A DNA stretch of 64,000 bases. Source: Pisolithus tinctorius (lineage: Eukaryota; Basidiomycota; Agaricomycetes; Boletales; Pisolithaceae). Shown here piece after piece: positions 9,507 to 21,887 of the stretch. Every line of letters begins with the position of its first letter. Positions within the stretch are counted from its first letter, which is position 1. The stretch is from NCBI GenBank assembly GCA_024663395.1, contig JANFAH010000001.1:1984001-2048000 (forward strand). Reading direction: 5' to 3'. The notes beneath the pieces were generated by a model, which was not told the origin of the DNA, made no database searches, and saw nothing but the letters and a program-made list of their open reading frames with translations. Position numbers and translations under genes: made by a program.

Positions 9507-12357
9507 CCGAGCCAACAAACTTGATATCCATGTTACATTGCATTAAATATATTACAATATCATTATAGTTATTGATGCGAGGATGACCGCGTCTCAGCAA
9601 AATGGCCTTTGTATCGTCATCAAGACTAGACGTAGCGCGTACGGAACCGTCGATTCGCATGCGACAATTACCATCCCCCGGTTGCTCGCCCGCTCGAAGA
9701 TGCTTGAAACATGTCGGCGTGTGTTCATGCCAGTTACATTCGATGGCTAATCTATGCACAAATAGCTGAAATGCATTGGCAAAGGTATTTGCATCATGAT
9801 CGCTCAACTGGGGCGCCTGCTCTAATCGGGGGTCAGATTCCTCTGTTCTGCGCCGTGGCTTTTGTAATTGATTCAAATGCTGAGTATCATCCATAAGCGG
9901 GTCACCAGGCAGTTCACATTTTATCAGATCTTCCAACCACGTTATCACCTCGTTTCGGAAAGACTCGCTGTGTACCATCGATTTCCGGAGCTCGTCGGGA
10001 TTGGGATGCCCTTCCACCCACAGCAACATGTGCGTGTGCAACGTTCCTCTTCCCTGCGCTTCAACTGTTGCATAATATCCTTTACAATTTCCGAACAAGC
10101 CAGACCCGTTGTTAATCTTCACAACGACATGCAGAAAAGCCGTCACAAGAACGTCGAACGCTTTCGCGGCCACAGCGGGGTGTGATGCCACGAAAACTGC
10201 TCGTTCGTACGAAGTCATCGAACGCCATTGGCGCTCGTTGATACCACCGAAATGGCCTACCAGGATGTTGGTCAGATCATGCGGGTTTAACGTGATAAAG
10301 AACGCAGGTGTCCCCAATTTGCGTATCAACGATCGAATCTCGTTGCGACGGCAGAGTTTGTAACCGTCGCTACCTGGCAGTGTTCGACAAACGACACTAA
10401 GTTCTCGGAACAATGCTAGTGTGCGTTTTTCCTCTGTTGACTCCGCTCTTGCATTGACGTCGCGATGCAGTTTCTCTGCCAACATACGCACCGAGGCCTC
10501 CTTCTCGTGCAGCTCTTTTACAAGCGTGTGGCGCCGGGCAGACGAAATACAAAATGTGGTGTTCTCACTTGCTTTCCGCTTTTGAATGATATTCCAACAG
10601 ATAAATGCGAAGGTGGAATTGCGAGAAAAGGGTGAGTTCACTTGACGCAATAAGTTTTTTACCTGCCGCTCAAACGATATTCGCTGCTCGGGTTGTCGTG
10701 CTGGATGATTAAATCCTCCAATGCCCCAGGGATCCAAGTGTGGAAACAACGCGGTAAGCAAACATGGTGAATTATCGTTCATAAGCGTTGATCCCATTCG
10801 ACTGACTAGGAATTTTTTACCGCCAAGAGCGTGCGCAAGGGCTGCGGCCTTCATTGCACGACGTGGCCGCTCCGAATGATCTCCTTGAGTGTAAGCAACG
10901 GTTTCCATAACCAAATCTACTGATAAACTCTCCCAATCCGCGTTGACGCCAGGATCAAACGTATCATGAGACGGAACGTGTGCAATCTGAATGCCGCGAA
11001 GAACGCCGCTGTCATTATCCCCTTCCACGAGTGAGTTGAGGTTTTCATCACTAAGATGTACGCCATTTGCACTATACCATTCGTTGTTGCTAGATAACCA
11101 TTCAATAAGACATTTCACCCTCGACTTCGTAACAAGTACGGGCGCGAAGGTGCGCAAGGCTTCTACAGACGGTCTAAAAGCACCCCCTGTAAAGACAACA
11201 CAGACTGACGCGTTTATATCATCCAAGCTCGGTGGGAGAATATTGCACAGCGCGCCGGGGTCTTGTGGCAGGACAGCTACATTGCCTCTGTTAAAACCCT
11301 GGCTGGCTTCTTCCGGCAGTCGACCTCCCCATACACTCCTGGTCTGGTAATGGTGAGTGATAATAGTTGCACGACACATTGTGATTAACATAAGATCAAA
11401 GGGACTCGCACTTCGGAATGCTTCTCCCACATGAGGAGGCAGCCGTTCCTTGCCGTAGTACTGAAAATTGGCAATTGCATCTTTTGGTTGACGCGGCTTT
11501 TTCGCAGTCAATGCGTTGCGACATGTAGAGCACATGTGAAGATTCACCATCTCATACAGGGATGTCATTCCATGTGGGGACAGAATAGCCCCATGATATT
11601 TGGTGAGATCATAGCTTTGAGGGAGCGTGTTTTCAGGTAACATATCATTATTCAGTAACAGTAGCATCTCTTTCGTGGGCAGTACATCAGAAAGCTCGGT
11701 ACAGTTGTACATCTGCACGCAGACGGCGCACGCTCCCTGACATAGTTGATCTGCAGTTACCTTTGTCTGCCACTCACGAATGATATCACACTTTTCCACG
11801 AACGTTTGTCTTGGAGGATAGGGACCGCGGACCCTCTCGTGTTCGGTCATCTTCTTTGTCTTAGGTCTGCTCGCCGTTTTCTGCACTTTTGTATCTTCAC
11901 CTTCGTCGTTTCCGGTGGTAGACGCGCTCGCATCTGATACATGAGAAACCTGCATTGCTTTCCGAATCGTTTCACTGTCGCGTGGTCGTCTTAAACCCTT
12001 AAACATGTACTGTAGGGTGGCACATGCCTGAATGCATTGATGCTGCCCAAGCACGTCCTTACACATACGTCGATTCCAGCGGCTCCGGAGAACCACACCA
12101 TGAGGCTGGGCTATTTTTCTCAGGTCGGACACTGTGAAGAATGGAAAGTGATCCATGAGCTCGCGCAGTGCATCAACGGAACATATTAATTTTGGGCCTG
12201 TCGGATATAAAGACACGCGAGTCACATCATGCTGATAGGCAACAGCCTCGAATGCATATTCTCGTCGAACAAACTCGTAGCTGATACACTCGTCACTATC
12301 TGAATCTGTGACGTCTAGTAGCAAGCGACGAATGCCACTGTCTGTCATGACGAGCAT
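9507..12357 (-). CDS. Helitron Rep-helicase, N-terminal part (Rep/HUH domain)
   Basis: About 950 codons from ATG at 12355-12357 to the junction with element A; beyond it the frame runs about 47 codons into the LTR. The first ~600 residues are the long N-terminal extension usual in fungal Helitrons. Then comes the Helitron-like N domain: FAFICWNIIQKRK, FFITLNPHD, and the metal-binding HUH-type motif in GRGTLHTHMLLW. The reading stops at NMDIKFVGS, just before the tyrosines, which are at 2731-2757. Role: initiator nuclease of rolling-circle transposition. The frame is clean, so the only visible damage is the insertion. Confidence 0.92.
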
Positions 12358-12639
12358 GCGAATATTGTGGTAACAATGTGCTCCTCTCCTCTTCTTTCTT
12401 TACCCGCCCCTCAAGGTTTATGTCATCATCACATGACCGGAGTTCCGGTCCGTCATTACTTGTGAGCTTCGAAGGTGTCCCCAGACCTGGACTTAGACTG
12501 CGTCCAGGAATACGACGGTGGACTTCGCCAAAACGAGTGTGGGGACCGATGCTCGTACTGGAAAAGTCAAATGTTCTGTTTGTACTCCGTACTTTGCAGT
12601 CTGGGACGCGACGGTCCGCAACGGGCTAGACTATTTGGC
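12358..12639. other. Upstream flank of Helitron 1, no gene seen
   Basis: Short ORFs only, none family-like. It should hold the Helitron promoter and possibly its 5' terminus, which I could not fix. Confidence 0.4.
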
Positions 12640-13110
12640 GACGTCGACTGGACTAACTTTAAGCCGGCGTTGAACCTAACTTTGTCCGGAAATTTGTATT
12701 CATCCATTGCGACCTAGTGACCCGCGGTATATAATTGCCCAAGCAACTGACAGATTGGGAAGGATTCGATTGTTACCTTCATTGACGAATCACATGCTCG
12801 TAGGTTTCCTTAATTTAGTGGCTTGGCTACTATCGACTCGCATCAGCCTAGCCTTGTTTCTGAATGCATGCGTGCTAGACGAGCTGCGACATTGAAATTC
12901 CCTGCCCCTACAGAAGCTTGGGACGATTCAGCATCGCGATAACAGGTGCGCGGCAGACTTCCCTCAGAAAGGTGGCTGACTACGACCACTAAATAAATGT
13001 TGCCTATAAACTCAACTAGTCCGCCACCCTTCTTTTTCTTACCTATTTGAGATATATCTCAATGGACATCTACGACTATCTTCGTTACGACTGAGCTCAG
13101 TACTCGTGTG
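12640..13110 (+). repeat. Diverged duplicate block, copy 1
   Basis: This block resembles 22540-23065 in the same order and orientation. Shared pieces include TTGAAGCCGGCGTTGA-like text, GTGACCCGC, CCCAAGCAACTG, a long middle part around GCTAGACGAG, a CCTATAAA TATA-like box, and a shared stretch through ATATATCTC to CTGAGCTCAGT. Both may be promoter copies of a lost gene. Many indels make it old. Confidence 0.7.
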
Positions 13111-13846
13111 CATATTGGTTAACGATGGCGTCACGCTATAATTTTGCTCGTGTCGAGGAAAATCGCACGTCTGTGACCGCCTGACCCGCATGGCACTCCA
13201 CCGTCAGAACTGCGCTTGTAAGTACTCCACACGATTCCGCGTCTACTTCTCCGAAACAGGCTCTTCAGCAGCATCGTTACCCCATTTGTGTATATGTTTC
13301 CTGCGCGGCTGACAACAACAGCATGTCCTATGTTGAGGTGTGCCATCTCGTAGAACGCATGTTTTACTACCTAGCTCTTCCATCTGTGTCGCCGTTACGT
13401 AGCAATCTGTAGTTCACGCTGAGAAATGGAATCGTGCGTCACTCCTACGAGTATTGCCCAATCAAATTCACGAGTTATTTTCGTGAGCCGGTGCGTCCGA
13501 CATTATCATTTTATAAAGGAATGATGCTCATTCAGGGAGCCTGCATCGAGTCCGTTAGGCCGGAAGACGAGTTGTATAGAGCCATATTGGGTACGAGTTC
13601 TGTTAGCGTCTAATGATACGCACCTAGGGACGTCTAATCAGGACAGGTGCTCCATTTACAATGTGCAACTCGCCATTTGAAAGGTGACATCCACCAAGTT
13701 AATCCATTAAATACAAACTGATCATAGCTTGTTTACGGTAAATCGTACACACTCTAATGCGCAGTCAATCCGTTCACCAATATTACATCGACATGATAAT
13801 AAGCTATATTCGTGCAGACCTTGGAGACTGTAGAAAATCAGGCGTA
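13111..13846. other. No confident gene
   Basis: A short continuation of the duplicate block (to about 13130), then AT-rich text without an ORF I can support. It is the 3' flank of the receptor gene. Confidence 0.4.
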
Positions 13847-15323
13847 TCATGGAACCTGGACTAAGCCAGTCTCAGTATCAAAGCTGTCGTCCTGCGCCAT
13901 GCAACCCTGCGGGGGTCGATTGAACACCATCGGTGCAGTAGTAACACGCGTTGACTGTGGATCGTGCGAAGGTCTGCTCGGCATCAACCTTGGACGCGTA
14001 AAAGCATACAAGATCGTGTTGAACAGACCGGATAATGCGAACAATGTCGCTGCGAAAGTTGTCACTGCAAACGGAACGTCGTGACCCCCGAATTGGGAAA
14101 GACGAGCCGCTGCTGTAGGCAATAGCTATCGCTCGTTTAGTACAATCATATCAATGACACTGAAGACCACTCACCACTACAATGTACAATAGGGGGTAAC
14201 TGTAAAGTGATTCGTCCAGAAGCCACCAACTGTGGACCAGGAGCCACTTACAACAACATTTGAGTGGCACTGACACTCTCTGTAGATGTCCCCGATTTAT
14301 ACGGAATTGTTCCCTTCTCCTGAATTCCCCTCCAGCGGAATCTGTGACCATCCATACGAACAAGTCGCTTGATAAGAAGGGCAAGAAGCAGGTATGAGAT
14401 GATGTTCAATACAGCAGCTAGCCACGTCCATATATACTCGAGGGCAATCTTTTCCGTGGTACTTCTGTCGATCCAGCACCCTGAACAGCAGTGTCGGTTC
14501 AGGTCATCAAAAGTAAAATTGGACTATAAACACTTACAGTGCCCAGTGGGACCGTAAATGTTCTGTTGAGCCACGTTTGGTACGACTACCAGAACAAGGA
14601 TGACCAGCCAAATTACTGCCAATATGAGGAGTGCAAATTTTGGTGGAGACCTCCACCTTAGCACCAACACTTGCAGTATGTGCAAGGCAATGGCCTTTCC
14701 CCAATCATCATTTCCCTACCGCGGCGGCTTAGGCAACTGGCGTACCATTGTACTGACAAGTCCATGGGCATATGAAGCGGATTTCTTTTCGATTTTGATA
14801 CACACCTAAGAGCAACCCCAACATCACCCACGTGTATGAAGAGACCTGTATGCAATGAAAGACAAGCGTCCAGTAGGGTGAAAGCGGAAATACCTTGAAT
14901 GGTGCAAGCAGTACCGGGGTACACCCTCTGGCGGCTAGATGAGTGAACACGAAACATCACAAACGCGTTGAAGGCTCACCGCTTCTACGATCCACTTGAC
15001 GTTGAACAATTCACCTGTACCATCGTCAGTCGTCAGAAGGAAGGGCTAAAGAGTATGTACCGATAGCCAGAATAAGGTCAGAAATCATTAAATTGAGGAA
15101 ATAATAATGTATATGCGTTTCAGTGGACCACCTGCGCGAGGCATTTGGCCTGATGGTAACGACGCTATACTGAGGTGGAAATCAGCCTTCCGGGCGGCGG
15201 TGAAGGGAAAAAACTCACGGCAATGTACAGCAACAGACTAGCAGCGGCAAGCGCTGAGGCAGCAGACGCCACGCCCATGATGATCATCCCCACCCTGACC
15301 TCGAAGTCGAATTGATCACTCAT
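13847..15323 (-). CDS. Seven-transmembrane G-protein-coupled receptor, fungal YGPTG type
   Basis: Ten exons (minus, in coding order): 15219-15323, 15061-15169, 14980-15014, 14894-14927, 14806-14845, 14746-14752, 14538-14694, 14252-14480, 14175-14199, 13847-14125. They sum to 1020 bases, 339 residues plus stop, with GT-AG ends throughout. Helices run from TM1 (GMIIMGVASAASALAAA) through FLNLMISDLILA and a conserved Cys in GTACTIQ, then GDVGVAL and AIALHILQVLVLRWR. The family landmark YGPTG then W-C-W-I follows, then FYPLLYIVV and ALSGLFNTILY. It should sit in the plasma membrane and sense an outside signal, perhaps a nutrient as in Git3/cAMP-receptor-like proteins. The ligand is unknown. Exon 6 is only 7 bases. 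Confidence 0.88.
14746..14752 (-). other. 7-base micro-exon of the receptor gene
   Basis: TACAATG lies between acceptor CTTGTCAG and donor GTACGC, with introns of 53 and 51 bases on either side. It supplies Ser-Thr-Met between VAL and AIALH, exactly the spacing of the family, and keeps the frame. Joining the outer splice sites directly puts helix 3 out of frame. Confidence 0.75.
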
Positions 15324-15969
15324 GGCTAGTGGGTTGAAGAAAAAAGCGTTGAAGCAAGCATCTGTCCGTGTCAAGGGTTGAATTATTTAAATGGTTTCAC
15401 AGAAAACATACGTCCTTCTGAATAGGGTCCTTATTCTGGTATGCTGTAGATAATGGATATGAGCTGATGGTCCCTATCACGATGGCGGTTTGTGTACCTG
15501 GACACACAGCAAGTGGCCAAGCTTGGGCCAAGCTGGCTACAAGAAGTTGAACGTTGAAAACGTTGACAAAGTCAATAGGTGTACCTCGCTATGACAGAAT
15601 ATTAATGAGCACGTCGGTAGCAGCTTGGTATGTACTAGTTGCTTCCAAGTTTTTCCTACCGGCATAGGAAACGCTTCCCGTTGGAGCTGATGTTTTCTGT
15701 CTTGAACTCCTGTCAGAGCCCCGTGACGGCAGCCCTTATCATGATTATATCCGAGTTCTCTGCGCAGGGTACCATAAACTATATTCTCGCCAAATCCTAT
15801 CGTGTCTCACCTGTCATTTGTTTTCTTAAGCTCCGTTAGGCGGGTCGTTCCCTCTTGTACTCTCCCAATATTATCAAATGCGCAGCACTTTCTCGCGGCG
15901 ATATCGCAGAGAGAGGTGTTGCGACTAACAGTTGGTGTCCATGGTCATTCAACGCGTTGCATCCATATA
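15324..15969. other. No gene seen
   Basis: Receptor promoter region and intergenic text. ORFs are short and without recognisable families. Confidence 0.4.
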
Positions 15970-17010
15970 GGGTAAAGCTGGCAGAACAGACCCTTTGGCG
16001 CCTTTCCCAACTAAGCGCCTACGCACGGACTACCGGGTTTGGTTCTTCGGCTCACGATGCCGTCTGGCTGTTTTTCTTCTTCTTCCACAACCAGCTACAC
16101 CCGCGACCTTCGACCGATACTCCAGGTTCATGCACTCAGCTGATCTAGCACTTCCAACGAGAAACCAACGAGGGAGATGGCCAAGGGGCCCCACCATGAC
16201 AACTACTGCTCCCCCCGCCGGCGTCAGGACAGGGACCAAGACGGTCTAGTCGGACATCCGCCAAACCCAAGCTCAAATTTGTGCCTCGAGAAGAATGGAG
16301 AAAGTTGCTACTACCGGCGCTACTACCACTGGTGATTGTGCCTTAACACAAGGAAACAACCGCGAGTCAGATGTGATGGGTCGAGAGGAGGGTGGGGACG
16401 CGAAGAAGGCACAGTTATACTCATCGACTCGGAGGATGTCGGTCTACTCTTGTTTTCTGTGGCACGTATACGTGCACGTGCATGCGCGCTGGCAGGTCAA
16501 GTTACCTCCTGACGAAGAAGCGGCCGAACCCTCAAAGACTTTGATAAGGGACAATCAGTCACCTTGCACGTCCCCTCAGCCACTCCAAGACGCAGAGTGA
16601 CGGCGGGGTCCCAGTGACCGATTCTACACGTGCTGCGTGATCATCGGCAACGTTGCCCCCTGCACCTGCGAAAACAATGATGGGAATTGGCGATACGCTC
16701 CCCCCTCTCGTCGTCCACACTCGTAGCCGAAAAGGTTGTCGCCTTGTTCCTCGTGCCTAAAGTCGATACGCGTGCGTAGTCTTCCCTCCATCATTTTATG
16801 GGCGTTTCCTGGTTCGGCTCGATCGATTACTGATGCTACGGCGAACTCGCACACGAAACGATGTGGACGGGCCGCAGCGGGATGTATGCAGTAGGCATGT
16901 GGATTCGGGCCTTGGGGGATATCCGGCGGGAAGTTACTGCGCTCGATTACGACGTGTATTATCTCAGTGTGGATTCGCTGACTGCACCTAGTAAATGGAC
17001 CAAGGGGTGC
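15970..17010 (+). pseudogene. Decayed copy of the PrxQ/Dot5-like peroxiredoxin gene
   Basis: The block follows the live gene at 24540-25700 in order: 5' flank, the Pro/Ala/Arg-rich N-terminus, the LFLVPK region near 16740, the same GTGCGTAG intron start, and the active-site exon near 16885-17000. In the last, the codons after the peroxidatic Cys read TGT ATG CAG TAG, a stop in place of Ala or Gln, and later codons are shifted. The start region is rearranged too. Similarity fades at about 17010, so the last exons are missing. With the repeat at 12.6 kb it marks an old segmental duplication. Confidence 0.8.
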
Positions 17011-17683
17011 ATATTTCTCGGCATCTATGAGCGGTTTGACGTATTCTGGATGGCGGAAATAACGACCACTAGCACCGACCAGGCTCACTTCACCTTATGG
17101 ACCTTCCAAAATTGCGACTACTGGAATACAGACGAAGCCTTAAACATTGTCCTCAGTAATTTCGTCAGTCACCCATTCATACATATACTGCCCGTCACTC
17201 TACTACCCTAAATTGATCACCCGCCACCGACCAAATTCGTCTCGAAATTCTGCATACCGAACTCAGAAACCCACTGTCCACATACTTGTGACTAGCTTTT
17301 TCTCTTTTCTCCTGTTTCCGTCCAATCAGCCAAAGTGCATTGGAAGACGTGGTCAGGCACACCTCATTATCAATGTATTTTGGTTGCTTGTTCTTGACCA
17401 GGCTGGCCAATTTCGTCATTGCACGGCCCATGAAACCTTGGCGGCTGGAATACATCAGGTCATCTCCGCATTTTGTGAAATATGCGCATCCTAGGGCAAC
17501 CAAGGTAAGTGGTAAGGCAGCGCGCAAGGTGCATAAAGTGAGTACCAGCATGGGACAAGAGTACATATCCCTTCCTCGTGATAGCTGCTGCTACTTCTTC
17601 TGAACCACTACGAATTGATGGGAGCTTGGTAGAGGAGTAGAGAGCAATCACCTCAGTGGTCAGTTGAGTAGTGAGGTACATAC
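17011..17683. other. No confident gene; may hold the last exon of the minus-strand gene to its right
   Basis: Two minus ORFs (17195-17566, 17460-17705) overlap in different frames and match nothing I know. A GTATGTACC donor at 17683 shows that the gene at 17684-18737 continues into this stretch. Confidence 0.35.
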
Positions 17684-18737
17684 CTCGTCGACTATATCTT
17701 TCCACATATTGTCATGTGTCACCGCCATATCACAGTGATGTGCCTGGCAAAAGATGTGAATACAGACGTGTGAGGGAACAGATCAGTTAGTACTTCGTCT
17801 AGCAATATGCTGTTAATTCCATCTAGTGGGTGGTAAATCTTGTGATTGAAGTCGGTGGGAAGACCTTCTCCATTAGAAGACTGGAGCAGAGAACAGAACA
17901 TCTTCTCATTGATTGCAATCTTGAATCCTCGCGTGCTAACGGCGTAAATTTTCCCTGTACCCGAAATGGATCGACAAATGGTCTTGTTGGGTTCTTGCCC
18001 CTCTTTGTACCGAATAGTACAACGATTTTTGGTGTATTGCACGCCGATGTCGTTGGGAACGTTGATGGCCGAGATCCTCCAACGGGACACCTTGTCATGC
18101 CCAGTGATTAGGTACAGTGAGTCGTGACTGATGGTTGTCCGCGCTAATTTGTTCAGTGCAAATTCATACCACGTCTTACCCATCCGAATTGCTTCCATTT
18201 GGAAAACAGAGGGATCGCGAACGTCATATTTGTCCGCTCCCGATGGAACTATTAACAGCGCAGCCACTGGGGTTAACTCGGACTCGGTGCCCTTGACTGT
18301 CACGAGACTGTAGATGTATGTTAATACCCAGCAGACAACTTGGAGTGTGGATTCAATGACTACACTTACTTAGGATTTGCACCAGTCACATTGACACGGG
18401 TCTTGCAGTTCTCCGTGGTGGCTATACAGCCACGGTAATCAGGATCTTCAGTGATCTTAACATCCTTGCTGGAAAGCTTTATTTGCTTGAATCCCTCTGG
18501 AACACCGTGTGGATGTTGCCGTGGGTGATTTTGGGGGAGACATATATTGAAGAATACATCAAAGTTTCCTTCCGGTGAGATGACGCCTACGTCGCCAATG
18601 CGAACACTTTCGTGGGGGTACTTGGAAGCTGATTCTACACGGGGTTCCGGGAGCCAAAGATGATATCCGCGCTCTGGTTCTGCGTGCGCAAGTAGTCGTG
18701 TATAGGTGTCTGCACTTAAATTTGCGGAGGTCATCAT
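17684..18737 (-). CDS. Unrecognised basidiomycete protein (last exon not resolved)
   Basis: ATG at 18737. Exons 18370-18737, 17794-18307 and 17684-17743 join with GT-AG introns of 62 and 50 bases into 314 codons without a stop. The GTATGTACC donor at 17683 then leads to an exon I could not place. Visible blocks: GYHLWLPEPRVESASKYPHE, IGDVGVISPEGNFDVFFNIC, SLYLITGHDKVSRW, and MAVTHDNMWKDIV. I recall similar layouts in unnamed Agaricomycete proteins, but no function. No signal peptide or membrane segment is obvious. The fixed spacing of the blocks suggests one folded cytosolic protein. Confidence 0.7.
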
Positions 18738-19187
18738 GGATGTCGAACGTACAGGTGGTAAGGGAACCTAGTATGACCGTACGAGTGCATTTAAAGGAGA
18801 CAGAATAGGGGCGCGGTGGCGGATGGGGTCCTGGTCAGCTGCCCCACTTTTTGCCAGGTCTGACTCACACCCTAGTCCTTTACTTCTCGGCATGCACATG
18901 CTACTTCGTTCTTCTACCGGATGTTCCCTGCTCTGTCCGCCTCTCATTACTGCACGTCGTATCGGCTGCCTCCACTGAACACATATAGGAGAAAATGCGC
19001 CTCGTGAACATCGGTCAGTCATAGGGGCTTATCCAGCTCTTCGATTCAGAGTGATACTTACGCACATCGTAGCTACATGCCAAAATTTAGCAGGTGGTTT
19101 ACGTCCGCAAAAGGCTCTCTACTCCAACAGCTTCCAGAATGTTGGTTGACGATCAGAATCCTCGCCACTGTCAGTCTGGTCTATTAT
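18738..19187. other. No gene seen
   Basis: Promoter side of the gene at 17684-18737. An 84-residue minus ORF at 18768-19022 has no family look. Confidence 0.4.
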
Positions 19188-19623
19188 TACGGTTGACGCA
19201 CGCTGGAATTCTAATACGACTCGTTCACCGTGGTTCGCGAATGGAGAAGACGCTGAGGGTCACTGTTAGGAATTGCCGAAGTGTTTGGCTTTTCTGTTTT
19301 TTCAGTGCCGTGGAATCATCATAGCCAAGCAGTAAAACAGCAACTTCTCATCAGGAAGCAAATAAATGGTTTAAACCTGTTTAAGCCTGTCACTGACTGG
19401 TTGTGACCACAATTTCATCTTTCCCTGTCCCTCTGATGCTCTTTACATCAATTACAGTTGACGCACGCGAGCACTCTATAACTCATCCACTGTATTGAAC
19501 CGGATTTTGAGAACCGCTTCGAATGGAGAAGACGTTGAGGGTCACTGTTAGGAATCGTCGAAGCGTTTGGCTTTTCTGTTCTTTCAGTGCCAGATACTCA
19601 TCATAGACGAGCAGCAAAACAAC
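19188..19623 (+). repeat. Direct repeat pair of about 160 bp
   Basis: 19188-19345 and 19455-19623 share TTACRGTTGACGCACGC, GAATGGAGAAGACG, TGAGGGTCACTGTTAGGAAT, a GTTTGGCTTTTCTGTT block and CAGTGCC, with some indels. It lies between two convergently placed minus-strand genes and codes for nothing recognisable. It may be a remnant of a tandem duplication or of a small element. Confidence 0.75.
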
Positions 19624-19811
19624 TTATGTACACATCAAACGATGTACGTGTACACTTGTGCACACCAACGATGGAATTCACGCTTGTCCAATCCCAAGAG
19701 ATCTGTGTCAGCACGGCGAACCACATCGTATATCAGCCATATGTGACCACCATATTACGTCAAGTCGTCCACAATGAGCACGGTGCAGGAGCTTGCGGCG
19801 CCCAAAGGACA

Positions 19812-21887
19812 CTAACACTTCCCATATAACCGTCCAAGTTGGAGATGTCGTACCACAAGGAGCAGCAAAACTGAAAATAAGACAACGCCACCTGCAACAA
19901 TTAACAAAATATCGCCAAGCATTAATAGGCCCCTTGTGAAAATAAATAGGAAAGGGGGGAAGCAAGGCTCACCGGCGTAGAACCCTGGGCCGTGGAAACC
20001 CCCGGTCCGAGCGTTGATCGCACCTGATATCGGCGTACCCGCCAACGTACCAAGGGACGAAATTGACAAAAACATCCCTACTCGTCGACCCACGTCCCCC
20101 ACGTCGCCCATTGCCATAGGTGGGACGACGAAGACGGAGACGTATGTCCCACAGGCGATGCTGCGAAGATACACATTGAATATCATGTGATGTAGTCTAG
20201 TAGGAGCACGTACCCGTATATCACCGATATGGCAATCAGCTGCCCTTGGCTCGAAGCGTATGGCCAAACGAAGGTGAGAACACCAACCAGACTTGTAAGT
20301 GGTATCATAACATTGAGAGGGCCTGCATTCCTTGGTCAGATTTAGATTGCAGAGAAGTGCGCAGTGCTCACCGATGTAATCTGCGAGAAAGCCAGCAGAC
20401 AACCGACCCACCCCGGATGCTGCGTTTGAGATCGCGGTGAGGTAGAATGTAAAGTTGTTCGACACGCCCACCGCCGAAGCACTGACAGGTAAATAGGTCA
20501 ATGCTATAAACGAAGTTAGATAGTCACCGCGAAGGTACGCAATGGCATGACTCACTGGTATATAGTCCGAGGGGACAAGCGACGCCAGCAATGCAATAGA
20601 TAGTATATGCCGGGTTTCGAAATGCGGACAAGTTGAAGAGTCCACCTTTGACGTTCACAGGGGGAAGTCGCCTATCTATAGCCTGTGTTTCTCGCGTTAG
20701 CGCAGCAGCGGAAACAACTCAGTAACTGTATCTCATTCACAAGACTGGCGATTCCGAGGGCGACAAGCATCATAAATCCAAACACGCGAACAGTCCACTT
20801 GAATCTGAGAATTCCCATTCACCAAACACATCCGGGGTGAGACAAAATAGAACGCACCCCACAACAGGTATAAGGTTTTGACCTGCGATAGGGAACATTG
20901 TTCCCCCGAGCGACGTGCCAATGGACACGATGCCAAGGGCCATCCCTTTCTTCTTGCAAAACCAATGAGACACAACACTAAGGGCTTGTGGAAGTATGAT
21001 CCCGCTGAACAGCTGTCAACAGGGGTTATGTAACTAATTATCGACAGCCTTCGTCACTCACACCCGTTAAGAGGCCCTGTACGAGAAAAAACTGCCAATA
21101 CTGGGTGCATTCTGCTGTGAGGAAAGTGCACACTATAAGTCCGCAACTAGCAATGAGATAGGGGATCTTGAAGTATCCCAAGTCGAAAAGTCTTCCTGTC
21201 ACGAGTGCAGGCAGAAAAATGAATGTAATCTGGAATTACAGTGGCAATAGGATGATAGACGTGAGCGGTGACGACGGGTTTGACAAGTAAATCAGGACCT
21301 GCCTGCACTGATCCTATCCATGCTCTGCGTGCAAAGTTAGTGGTCCATGAAGACATCGATGAAAAAGATGACCTCACATAGCAGATGGACTGCTGTCGGA
21401 TAAAAGCACCCGCTCGTAATAATCTTGAAATATCTGCGCGCCGATAAAGCATAAGCCAGCAAGATGGCTAGCAGAGTGTGGTACTCACACCCCACGTATT
21501 GACATACCCAAAGCTGAATGGATAGTGAACTCCATACACAACAGGCTCCAATAACATCGACGCGGAGGAGTACACTTACGTGCAAAATGTGGTCAGCATC
21601 GACCTGCATTTGCGCATCAAGAAAATGAACGCAGCAGATCGCTATATCAAAAACACATACGCCACGATAACTGACCAAGCTTTGAGCCCACCATCAGGGG
21701 TATCGCCAGCATATTTGGCGTAGTACTTGTCAGGAATACTCCGAGATGTTCTTTCGTCCAGCGCCTGGTCATCCGGGATCGTGTCAGAGTGTGGGAGGCG
21801 CAAGCCAAGGTCGATGTTTGCGCTCGAGAAACTGATAGAAAAACTAGGCACCGAGTTTCGCAAAACAGAAGTCTTTTCCTCCATCAT
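19812..21887 (-). CDS. Major facilitator transporter, monocarboxylate-transporter (MCT) type
   Basis: A multi-exon gene. The likely start is the ATG at 21885-21887 (MMEEKTSV), giving a polar N-terminal tail and then PDGGLKAWSVIVA, the usual entry to helix 1. Later exons give FGYVNTWG, HWFCKKKGMALGIVSIGTS with GTMFPI, then VSNNFTFYLTAISNAASGVG with RLSAGF, GPLNVMIP with LVGVLTFVWP, and GDVGRRVGM, ISSLGTLAGTPISGAI and RTGGF. The last exon ends HLQLGRLYGKC. Twelve helices are expected in the plasma membrane. Fungal relatives move small acids, riboflavin or unknown substrates, so the substrate cannot be told. Splice sites look sound where checked; I did not verify every junction. Confidence 0.8.

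Larger units (their letters stand above)
1..12357 (-). mobile_element. Helitron 1 (autonomous type, 3' end beyond left edge), split by an LTR retrotransposon
   Basis: A rolling-circle transposon whose Rep-helicase gene fills the minus strand from 12357 down to the left edge, apart from the retrotransposon at 2785-9506. With the insertion and one copy of its 5-bp target duplication left out, the two parts join in frame inside the conserved block just before the catalytic tyrosines. I read no stop codon in either part, so the gene seems to have been intact when it was hit. The gene end and 3' terminus lie outside the window. I could not place the 5' terminus upstream of 12357. Confidence 0.9.

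Noticed and set aside
18307..18369. GTG-started 194-residue ORF 17719-18303 as a separate gene
   Set aside because: It is exon 2 of the gene starting at 18737; the intron 18308-18369 has GTAAGT and ACAG ends, and a further intron at 17744-17793 restores the known C-terminal block.
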